From assembly GCA_023394965.1 (NCBI GenBank), contig JAEWZX010000022.1, positions 1 through 27,755 of the forward strand: a stretch of 27,755 nt of DNA, in the 5' to 3' direction. Below the pieces are notes generated by a model. That model was given only the letters and a program-made list of their open reading frames with translations, was not told the origin of the DNA and did no database searches. This document shows positions 1 to 8,380 of this stretch, one piece after another. The stretch comes from Pseudomonadota bacterium (GTDB lineage Bacteria > Pseudomonadota > Alphaproteobacteria > Sphingomonadales > Sphingomonadaceae). Both the position numbers and the translations under genes were made by a program. Numbering within the stretch: the first letter of the stretch is position 1; each line of letters opens with the position of its first letter.

Positions 1-1
1 G

Positions 2-238
2 CTGGGCAGCGAAGCGGGCAGGGCGCGGGCGCTGGCCGCGCTGGCGGCGGCGCGCGAGGCGCTGAAACCGTCGCGCAAGGTCACAACCGAGCAGCTTTCA
101 TGGCGGGTCGAAACCGGCATCTGGCAGGTCCGCCTGCGCGCGGGGCGCTATGCCAGCGTGTGTCGCAAAGCCGACAATTCCGCGCTTTTCGCGCTGCTCG
201 CCCGCACCGCGCGGGGCGCAGTGGGGGAAGCGGTGTAG
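2..238 (+). CDS. 3' end of an unidentified protein (partial)
   Basis: An open frame enters from the left edge and ends at TAG 236-238, giving 78 C-terminal residues. The start lies outside the window. The visible part is Ala/Arg-rich and probably helical at first, followed by a segment with Trp and aromatic residues (around WRVETGIWQVRLRAGRY) that could be beta-strand. I recognise no family. The frame is preferred over the overlapping plus-strand frame beginning at ATG 100 because it is open from the edge and ends just before the convergent peptidase gene. No function is proposed. Confidence 0.5.
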   Translation: MGSEAGRARALAALAAAREALKPSRKVTTEQLSWRVETGIWQVRLRAGRYASVCRKADNSALFALLARTARGAVGEAV

Positions 239-262
239 CGGAACGTCACGGTTTTATCCGGG

Positions 263-310
263 GCGGTTCGTGTCAACCGCACTAGCCTGCGCTCACGGCT
301 GACGTCAGCC
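263..310. terminator. Two hairpins between convergent gene ends
   Basis: Between the convergent stops at 238 and 312 lie a 6-bp stem (GCGGTT, loop of 6, AACCGC; 263-280) and a perfect 14-base palindrome GGCTGACGTCAGCC (297-310). Neither is followed by a T-run on either strand. A bidirectional termination role is inferred only from position. Confidence 0.3.
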
Positions 311-311
311 T

Positions 312-1988
<1,677 letters not shown>

Positions 1989-2069
1989 GAAACACTCCGG
2001 ATAGGGCAGGGATGCCTTACCCTAGCCGGTGTGTTCATCGGTGCAAGGTCAGCTGCGCATATCGGGGCT

Positions 2070-2108
2070 GGAGCTCAGGGCCGGAGCTCAGGGCCGGAGC
2101 TCAGGGGC
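2070..2108. repeat. 13-bp tandem repeat, three copies, across the helicase stop
   Basis: The unit GGAGCTCAGGGCC occurs at 2070-2082 and 2083-2095, and again at 2096-2108 with one mismatch. The third copy contains the helicase stop codon (2101-2103), so the array starts in the last codons and runs into the 3' flank. It looks like slippage-prone DNA. No function is evident. Confidence 0.8.
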
Positions 2109-4059
2109 GGGGCGGTTTGCCCTTGCCCTTGAATGGCTTGCCCTTCTTGAACGGCTTGCCGCCGCTGGGTTTGCCTTCGCCAGACTTGCCCTTGAAGCCG
2201 CCATCCGGCTTGCCGCCACCGAACTTGCCGCGTGGGGCGTCGCCGCCGGGCTTGCCGTCGCCGAACTTGCCGCGTGGGCTGTCGCCACCGGGCTTGCCGC
2301 CACCGAACTTGCCGCGTGGGCCACCACCACCGGATTTGCCGTCGCGCGGCTTGCCGCGGAAGCCCCCGCCACCGGGCTTTCCGCCCAGCGGCCGGGCGTG
2401 GACTCTGCCGCCGCCGCCATTCCTGCGGTTTTCGCGCGCTTCGACCCGTGGGCCATCGGGCGCTTCGACGATGGCGATGGCGTCCTGTTCGTCATCGGGG
2501 CTGGCGGTGCGCTGCACGGCATCGGCAAACTTGGCCGCTACCGGACGCGGTATCTGGAACCAGCTTTCATGCTGGCCGATACGGATCGCGCCAATTTCGT
2601 TGCGGGTCACATGTCCGCGGCGACAGATCAGCGGCATGATCCAGCGCGGTTCGGCATTCTGGCGGCGGCCGATGTCCATGCGGAACCACACCACGTCTTC
2701 GAAGCCGGGGCGGTGGCGTTCGGCCTTGGCCTTTTCACGCGCTTCGGGCGTGTTGGCGAGCAATTCTTCGGGCTCGGGCATTTCCGCGCGATAGGCCTGC
2801 ACCAGCGCGGCGGCGATATCTTCGGGCGGCATACGCGACATGATGTCGGCAGCCAGTTCGCGGTCGTATTCTTCCACCTCGCGCGGCGCGGTCAGCCGTT
2901 CGATCAGGCGGGTGCGGTCTTTCTGGCGGATCGCTTCGGGGGTTGGCGCATCGATCCATTCGGCTTCGATCTGCGCCCCGCGCAGCATCCCTTCAACCCG
3001 GCGGCGGCGGTTATAGGGCACGACGATGGCGGCGATGCCCTTCTTGCCCGCCCGGCCGGTACGGCCCGAACGGTGTTGCAGCGTTTCGGCATCGCGCGGA
3101 ATTTCGACATGGATGACGAGGCTCAGCGTCGGCAGGTCGATCCCGCGGGCCGCCACATCGGTTGCCACGCAGACGCGCGCGCGCCGGTCCCGCAGGGCCT
3201 GCAGCGCCTGGTTGCGTTCGCTCTGCGAATGTTCGCCCGACAGCGCGACGACGCCGAAACCACGGTTCTGCAAGGTCGCGTGGAGGCGGCGGACACTTTC
3301 GCGCGTGGCGCAGAAGCAGATGGCGGTCTCCGCTTCGTGGAACCGCAGCAGATTGACGACGGCGTTTTCGATTTCCGACGGGCCGACAGCGACGCCCTGA
3401 TAGGCGATATCGCCGTGTCCGCGCGTCTCGCCCACCAGCGACAGCCGCAGGGCGTCGCGCTGATAGCGTTCGGCTAACCGTTCGATCTGGCGCGGCATGG
3501 TGGCGGAAAACAGCAGCGTGCGGCGCGTATCCGGCGTGGCGTCGAGGATTTCCTCGAGATCTTCGCGGAAGCCCATGTCGAGCATTTCGTCCGCCTCGTC
3601 GAGCACCACGCCAATGAGGCCCGACAGGTCCAGTGCGCCGCGTTCGATATGGTCGCGCAGCCGCCCCGGCGTACCGACGACGATGGCCGGTCCGCCGCGC
3701 AGATTGCGGCGTTCCTTGCTCGCATCCATCCCGCCGACGCAGGTGGCGATGCGCAGGCCGGCCCCGGCAAACAGCCAGCCGAGTTCGCGGCTGACCTGCA
3801 GCGCCAGTTCACGCGTCGGGGCGACGACGAGCACGAGCGGCGTCTCGCTCAGCGGGGATCCGCCCAGGTCGCCCAGCAGCTGATCGGCAAGCGCAAGACC
3901 GAAGGCGACTGTCTTGCCGCTGCCGGTCTGGGCGGAAACGATCAGGTCGCGCCCGTGCGATTCGGTTTCGGTAACAGCTTTCTGAACGGGAGTAAGCGCC
4001 TCGTAACCACGAGCGCTCAATGCCTCGCCGATCACCGGCGGGAGGTGGGAAAACGACAT
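2101..4059 (-). CDS. DEAD-box ATP-dependent RNA helicase with DbpA-type RNA-binding domain
   Basis: This 652-residue RNA helicase probably acts in ribosome assembly or RNA remodelling in the cytoplasm. All core motifs are visible: the Q motif around TPVQK (23-27), AQTGSGKT (43-50), PTRELALQ (81-88), TPGR (130-133), DEAD (154-157), SAT (185-187), ATDVAARGID (299-308) and HRSGRTGRAG (329-338). Residues about 453-520 resemble the DbpA/CsdA C-terminal RNA-binding fold. A low-complexity Gly/Lys/Arg tail fills about 545-652. The ATG at 4059 is chosen because family similarity begins at MSFSHLPP; the frame stays open upstream to 4275 but that part looks non-coding. The best family fit is the DeaD/CsdA/DbpA group; the exact orthologue is uncertain, so no symbol is given. 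The M28 peptidase gene follows downstream. Confidence 0.95.
   Translation of the reverse strand: MSFSHLPPVIGEALSARGYEALTPVQKAVTETESHGRDLIVSAQTGSGKTVAFGLALADQLLGDLGGSPLSETPLVLVVAPTRELALQVSRELGWLFAGAGLRIATCVGGMDASKERRNLRGGPAIVVGTPGRLRDHIERGALDLSGLIGVVLDEADEMLDMGFREDLEEILDATPDTRRTLLFSATMPRQIERLAERYQRDALRLSLVGETRGHGDIAYQGVAVGPSEIENAVVNLLRFHEAETAICFCATRESVRRLHATLQNRGFGVVALSGEHSQSERNQALQALRDRRARVCVATDVAARGIDLPTLSLVIHVEIPRDAETLQHRSGRTGRAGKKGIAAIVVPYNRRRRVEGMLRGAQIEAEWIDAPTPEAIRQKDRTRLIERLTAPREVEEYDRELAADIMSRMPPEDIAAALVQAYRAEMPEPEELLANTPEAREKAKAERHRPGFEDVVWFRMDIGRRQNAEPRWIMPLICRRGHVTRNEIGAIRIGQHESWFQIPRPVAAKFADAVQRTASPDDEQDAIAIVEAPDGPRVEARENRRNGGGGRVHARPLGGKPGGGGFRGKPRDGKSGGGGPRGKFGGGKPGGDSPRGKFGDGKPGGDAPRGKFGGGKPDGGFKGKSGEGKPSGGKPFKKGKPFKGKGKPPRP
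2194..2358 (-). repeat. 42-bp coding repeat in the helicase tail (14-residue RGK units)
   Basis: Within the helicase tail, RGK-initiated units start at residues 568, 582, 596 and 610, an exact 14-residue (42-bp) step. A degenerate FKGK unit follows 13 residues after the last one. Consensus is close to RGKFGGGKPGGDSP. Such basic Gly-rich tails commonly bind RNA and are disordered; that role is inferred here. Confidence 0.8.
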
Positions 4060-4247
4060 TGAATTCTTTCTTTCGTGCGCGGGGTATGGGCAGGGGGTGC
4101 CGGCTCGCCGCGGAGCGGGCGTGGCCCGCAATCGCGTGCGCCTTACACGCAAATGCCCCATTTGGCCCGCATTATTTTGCAACTGCGAAATATGCCGGGC
4201 GGAAAGGGGGCGGGCAATGTGACAGATTGGCGTCGGAAATAGCGCAT

Positions 4248-4265
4248 CTGTCGTCAAACCGCCTT
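4248..4265 (+). promoter_or_regulatory. Candidate Pho box (PhoB site) upstream of the receptor-phytase operon
   Basis: The stretch CTGTCGTCAAACCGCCTT matches the 18-base enterobacterial Pho box CTGTCATAWAWCTGTCAY at 13 of 18 positions, including a perfect CTGTC in the first half. It lies 65 bases before the receptor ATG. A second CTGTCACA element sits on the opposite strand at 4219-4226. A phosphate-starvation response would suit a phytase operon. This is an eye match only, and the second half-site is weak. Confidence 0.35.
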
Positions 4266-4329
4266 CGCGCGGCAATCACACGGTCAAACATCCCCCCTAG
4301 GCGGCCCTCAACTTATCCGGAGGGCAACC

Positions 4330-7218
4330 ATGAAAATCAGAAATACCCTGTTCGCCAGCGCCGCCATCGCGGCTCTTACGCTTCCCGTCATGGCACAGGC
4401 CGGCGAAGTTGCCGGTACGGTGTCGGACGCCAGCAATACCATTGCCCTGCGCAGCGCGCAGGTCCGTATCGTCGAGCTGGACCGGGTCACGGCCACCGGG
4501 CGTGATGGTTCGTTCCTCTTCGCCGATGTTCCGGCAGGCGATTACACGCTCGAAATCACTTATGTCGGCGCGCAGACCGTTACCCGGTCGATCTCTGTTC
4601 CGGCGACGGGTGCGGTGCGCAGCGATATCGCACTGGCCGGATTCGGAGACGATGAAATCCTGGTCGTCGGCCAGGCGGCCAATCTGTCCAGCTCGCTGTC
4701 GCGCAAGAAGGAAGCCGATGGCATTTCCGATGTGCTGACACGCGATGCGATCGGCCAGTTCCCGGATCAGAACGTGGCGGAAAGCCTGCGCCGCGTCCCC
4801 GGCGTCAACGTGCTGAACGATCAGGGCGAAGGCCGCTTCGTTTCCGTCCGCGGGCTCGACCCCGAACTGGTTTCGACCTCGCTCAACGGGGTGCGCCTGC
4901 CTTCGCCGGAAAGCGATGTACGCTCGGTCGCGCTGGATGTGATTTCCAGCGACATCATCGAATCGATCGAAGTGAAGAAATCGCTCACCCCCGACATGGA
5001 CGGCGATACGATTGGTGCCTCGGTCGAAATCCAGACCACCAGCGCCTTCGATCGCAAGAAGGATCTGCTGATCGTCAAGCTGGAAGGCAGCTATAACGAT
5101 TATGCCGATGCGCTGACGCCCAAGGCGAGTGTCGATTTTGCCACCCTGCTGACGGACAATTTCGGCGTCTCGGGCGGCCTGTCCTATTACCGCCGCAAGT
5201 TCGAAACCGACAATATCGAAGCCGATGACTGGATCGAGGAAGGTGGCATCGTGCCGCTCGAACTGCAGTATCGCGATTACGATGTGGAGCGCGAACGCAT
5301 CAGCGGGACGCTGGGCTTCGATTACCGCGCCAGCGATACCACCGATCTTTACGTGAAGGGCACGTGGAGCCAGTTCGACGATCAGGAATATCGCCGCCGT
5401 CTGACCTTCGACATGGGCGATTTCGAAGATTACGGCCCGACCAGCTTTGCCAATGGCATCGCCACTTTCAACGATGCGCGCATTCCCGACCCGGAAAGCG
5501 ACGACCCCGAAGATATGGTGCGCCAGCGCATCGGTGTGGAACGCGACATCAAGGACCGGTTCGAACGCCAGCGCATCTGGTCGGTGGTTGCCGGCGGCAA
5601 GACCGACACCGGAACCTGGTTCGCCGATTATTCGGCCAGCTATGCCCGCGCTTCCGAAAAGGAGAATGGCAGTGTCGATCCAGCAGAATTCCGCCAGCGG
5701 TTCGATGATGACGGCCTGGCAATCGGGTTCGATCTGACCGATCCGCGCGTGCCCGCATATAGCGTGATCTCCGATCCGGGCAGCTTCTACGATCCAGCGG
5801 CCTATGAACTGAACGATCTGGAATATACTGCCCTGTCGGATGCGCAGGACGAAGAATGGTCCGGGCGGGTCGATTTCGGCCGCCGCTTCATTACCGATGG
5901 CGGTGAATTCACGGTTCAGGCCGGTGCCAAGGGGCGCTGGCGGGACAAGCGGTACAACAACGACGTCGAATTCTATGAAAACGACAGTCTCACGCTCGAT
6001 CAGGTCAGCGGTTCGGCGACCTATCGCCTGGCCCCGCTCGACCCGATGCCGAGCAAGACCGGCGGCAGCGATTTCTTCCGCGACAATCGCGGCGATTTCG
6101 AGTTTGTCGAAACCGACAGCATCTTCGATTCCGCAGTCGCCGATTATTCGGTGAGCGAGGATATCATGGCCGGCTATCTGCTGGGCCGCTGGGACAGCGC
6201 GACGCTGCGGGTGATCGGTGGCGTTCGCTATGAACACACGACCAACGATATCAGGGGCAATCTGGTCACGCTGGTGGAAGAAGGTGCGACCCTGCCCGAC
6301 GGCGGGGAAGCGGAAGACGACACCGTGCTGATCGCACCGACCGCGATCGACAGGAAATACGGCACCTGGCTGCCCAGCCTCAACATCCGTTTCGAACCGA
6401 GCCGCAATGTGGTCCTGCGCCTGGCCGGATATCGCAGCCTGGTGCGCCCGAAACTGTCGCGTCTCGCCCCGCGTTTCTCGGTCGAACAGAACGACGATGA
6501 CGAGCGTGAAGGTGAATTCGGCAATCCCGATCTGCTCCCGTACAAGGCGTGGAATTTCGACGCTTCGGCCGAATATTACATGAGCAGCACGGGCGCGATC
6601 ACGGCGGGCATATTCTACAAATCCATCAAGGATTACATCGTGGATGCCAATTTCGATGGCGACGATGCGCCCTATAACGGCCTTTATCGCGGTATCGCAT
6701 TCGACGAAGCGGTCATTCCGCTGAATGGCGATACGGCGGATGTGTTTGGCGTGGAAATCGGCGTGTCGCAGGCGTTCACCTTCCTGCCCGAACCCTTCGA
6801 CGGGTTCATCGTCAGCGGCAATTACACCTATACCGATGCCACCGGCACGGTATTCACCGATGGCGATATTGCCGATCCGCGCAAGATCCCGCTTCCCGCT
6901 ACGTCCAAGCATACGGCGAACCTTTCGCTCGGCTATGACAAGGGGCCGATCGATATCCGCCTGTCCGGCACCTATCGCGACAGATATCTCGATGAGCTGG
7001 CAGGCACCGCCGATTACGACCGTTTTGTCGACGATCACTTCCAGCTCGACCTGTCGGCCAAGTTCCGCGTGAGCGACGGCATCCAGCTGTTCTACGAATG
7101 GGTGAACATCAACAACGCGAAATACTTCGCCTACAATACGCTGGGCAGTCAGCGTAATCTGCTCCAGTATGAAGAATACAACTGGACTATGAAGGGCGGC
7201 GTGAGGGTGACGTTCTGA
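4330..7218 (+). CDS. TonB-dependent receptor, sphingomonad/Caulobacter type, phytase-linked
   Basis: This 962-residue outer-membrane receptor is expected to pull a large substrate into the periplasm using TonB energy. It has a signal peptide ending MAQA at about 24, then a carboxypeptidase-regulatory-like beta domain at about 25-105. A TonB-box-like stretch DDEILVVG lies at 107-114, the plug domain at about 130-245 (NVAESLRRVPGVNV near 148-161), and a long beta-barrel ends in the terminal Phe typical of outer-membrane proteins. The ATG is preceded by GGAGG at 4319-4323. Its TGA shares one base with the ATG of the phytase gene, so the two are probably translationally coupled. Phytate, or a metal-phytate complex, is the inferred substrate because of this coupling. 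Receptors of this type also import plant or algal glycans, which remains an alternative. Confidence 0.93.
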   Translation: MKIRNTLFASAAIAALTLPVMAQAGEVAGTVSDASNTIALRSAQVRIVELDRVTATGRDGSFLFADVPAGDYTLEITYVGAQTVTRSISVPATGAVRSDIALAGFGDDEILVVGQAANLSSSLSRKKEADGISDVLTRDAIGQFPDQNVAESLRRVPGVNVLNDQGEGRFVSVRGLDPELVSTSLNGVRLPSPESDVRSVALDVISSDIIESIEVKKSLTPDMDGDTIGASVEIQTTSAFDRKKDLLIVKLEGSYNDYADALTPKASVDFATLLTDNFGVSGGLSYYRRKFETDNIEADDWIEEGGIVPLELQYRDYDVERERISGTLGFDYRASDTTDLYVKGTWSQFDDQEYRRRLTFDMGDFEDYGPTSFANGIATFNDARIPDPESDDPEDMVRQRIGVERDIKDRFERQRIWSVVAGGKTDTGTWFADYSASYARASEKENGSVDPAEFRQRFDDDGLAIGFDLTDPRVPAYSVISDPGSFYDPAAYELNDLEYTALSDAQDEEWSGRVDFGRRFITDGGEFTVQAGAKGRWRDKRYNNDVEFYENDSLTLDQVSGSATYRLAPLDPMPSKTGGSDFFRDNRGDFEFVETDSIFDSAVADYSVSEDIMAGYLLGRWDSATLRVIGGVRYEHTTNDIRGNLVTLVEEGATLPDGGEAEDDTVLIAPTAIDRKYGTWLPSLNIRFEPSRNVVLRLAGYRSLVRPKLSRLAPRFSVEQNDDDEREGEFGNPDLLPYKAWNFDASAEYYMSSTGAITAGIFYKSIKDYIVDANFDGDDAPYNGLYRGIAFDEAVIPLNGDTADVFGVEIGVSQAFTFLPEPFDGFIVSGNYTYTDATGTVFTDGDIADPRKIPLPATSKHTANLSLGYDKGPIDIRLSGTYRDRYLDELAGTADYDRFVDDHFQLDLSAKFRVSDGIQLFYEWVNINNAKYFAYNTLGSQRNLLQYEEYNWTMKGGVRVTF

Positions 7219-8237
7219 TGCACAAGGGATTGCCGATTTTCATTCTTGCCGGTGCCGGCTTCGTCGCAGCCTGTGCGACGGTGCCGCCGCCCGGCGACCC
7301 GGCAGTGCCGGTCTATGCCGTGGCCGAAACCGAGCCGGTGGCCACAGCCAATGCCGATGCGGCGGACGATCCGGCGATCTGGCGCAATGCGGCATCGCCT
7401 GCCGACAGCCTGATCGTCGCGACCGACAAGAAAGGCGGGCTCTATGTCTACGGGCTCGACGGCAAGGTGAAGAGCTTCACCGCGCATGCCGCGCTCAACA
7501 ATGTCGATCTGATCGACATGGGCGATGCCGGGGTGATCGTTTTCGCCAGCGACCGCAGCGACGAGGCCAAGGCAGGCGTGATGCTCTATCGCCTCGATCC
7601 GCAGAGCGGGGCGCTGACGGCGCTTGGCCGCGTGGAAACGGGGCCGGGCGAAGCCTATGGCATCTGCGGCACGCGGCGCGGCGAGCGGCTGATCGTCTAC
7701 AGCGTGCCCAAGAACGGGCGCATCGGCGAATGGGAGGTGTCGCTTGGCGCAACCCCCGCGGCGCGTGAGCTGCGCACCATGCAGGTCCGCACCCAGCCCG
7801 AAGGCTGCGTGGTCGATCACCGCAACGGCACGCTGTATATCGGGGAAGAAGATGTCGGCATCTGGCGCTTTGCCCCGGGCACGACCGCAGGCGAGCTGGT
7901 TGCCCCGGTCGATGGGCGCAGGCTCGTCGCCGATCTGGAAGGTCTGGCGCTGGTGCCGCGCGGCGCGGATGGCGGCTGGGTCTATGCATCCAGCCAGGGC
8001 GACAACACCTATATGCGCTATGCCCTGCCGGACATGACCCCGGCGGGCCGGTTCCGCATTGCCAGCGGGCAGTTCGGCAGCACGGAAGACACCGACGGGA
8101 TCGAAGCCATGGCGGGCGATTTCGGCCCGGCCTTTCCGGGCGGGCTGTTCATCGCGCAGGATGGCGACAACGAAGGCAAGGCGCAGAATTTCAAATTCGT
8201 ACCGCTCGCCGCGATCGAACAGGCGCTGGGCGACTGA
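7218..8237 (+). CDS. Beta-propeller phytase (3-phytase), predicted lipoprotein
   Basis: This 339-residue enzyme is predicted to release phosphate from phytate (inositol hexakisphosphate) in a calcium-dependent way. The N-terminus has a hydrophobic segment ending in a lipobox FVAAC with Cys19 as the lipidated residue, so it is probably membrane-anchored in the periplasm. Family motifs run in order: DAADDPAIW (47-55), NNVD (94-97), GEAYGICG (144-151), QPEGCVVD (193-200), YIGEED (207-212), DLEGLAL (239-245), DTDGIEA (291-297) and AQDGDN (313-318). These acidic clusters supply calcium and phosphate sites in the six-bladed propeller. The gene overlaps the receptor stop by one base. From general knowledge, beta-propeller phytase genes in sphingomonads and relatives often sit beside TonB-dependent receptor genes. 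Phosphate-limited expression is inferred from the upstream candidate Pho box. Confidence 0.93.
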   Translation: MHKGLPIFILAGAGFVAACATVPPPGDPAVPVYAVAETEPVATANADAADDPAIWRNAASPADSLIVATDKKGGLYVYGLDGKVKSFTAHAALNNVDLIDMGDAGVIVFASDRSDEAKAGVMLYRLDPQSGALTALGRVETGPGEAYGICGTRRGERLIVYSVPKNGRIGEWEVSLGATPAARELRTMQVRTQPEGCVVDHRNGTLYIGEEDVGIWRFAPGTTAGELVAPVDGRRLVADLEGLALVPRGADGGWVYASSQGDNTYMRYALPDMTPAGRFRIASGQFGSTEDTDGIEAMAGDFGPAFPGGLFIAQDGDNEGKAQNFKFVPLAAIEQALGD

Positions 8238-8243
8238 GTCGTG

Positions 8244-8273
8244 GGCGGGCCCGGCGTGCAGGCCGGGTCCGCC
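8244..8273 (+). terminator. Strong hairpin after the phytase gene
   Basis: Seven bases after the phytase stop, GGCGGGCCCGGC (8244-8255) pairs with GCCGGGTCCGCC (8262-8273) over 12 bp with one G-U pair and a loop of 6. No T-run follows, so it may act in rho-dependent termination or 3'-end protection. It separates the phytase operon from the Fur-type promoter downstream. Confidence 0.5.
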
Positions 8274-8277
8274 ACCC

Positions 8278-8301
8278 TGCTGGCAAAGCAGAAAGCCAGC
8301 A
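8278..8301 (+). terminator. Second hairpin between phytase and siderophore receptor
   Basis: TGCTGGC (8278-8284) pairs with GCCAGCA (8295-8301) in a perfect 7-bp stem with a loop of 10, followed by CTTTCC. It may reinforce termination after the phytase gene or mark the upstream edge of the next promoter. Confidence 0.35.
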
Positions 8302-8320
8302 CTTTCCGACGCTTAAAATT

Positions 8321-8346
8321 TGCGATTGATTTGCATTATCCTTATC
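8321..8346 (+). promoter_or_regulatory. Candidate Fur-type iron box
   Basis: Bases 8328-8346 match the classical 19-base Fur consensus GATAATGATAATCATTATC at 13 of 19 positions, with the right half nearly complete (TTATC). An overlapping imperfect palindrome TGCGATTGATTTGCA (8321-8335) has the TGC...GCA ends seen in alphaproteobacterial iron-regulator sites. It lies 35 bases before the GTG of a siderophore receptor, where repression in iron-replete cells would be expected. Assignment is by eye. Confidence 0.5.
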
Positions 8347-8380
8347 ATTAGGGCGGCCTCGGATTTGAAGAGGGGTCCTA

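Noticed and set aside
4297..7038. A 913-codon minus-strand open frame opposite the first TonB-dependent receptor
   Set aside because: The plus frame has signal peptide, TonB box, plug, barrel and terminal Phe; the minus frame is an antisense shadow in GC-rich DNA.
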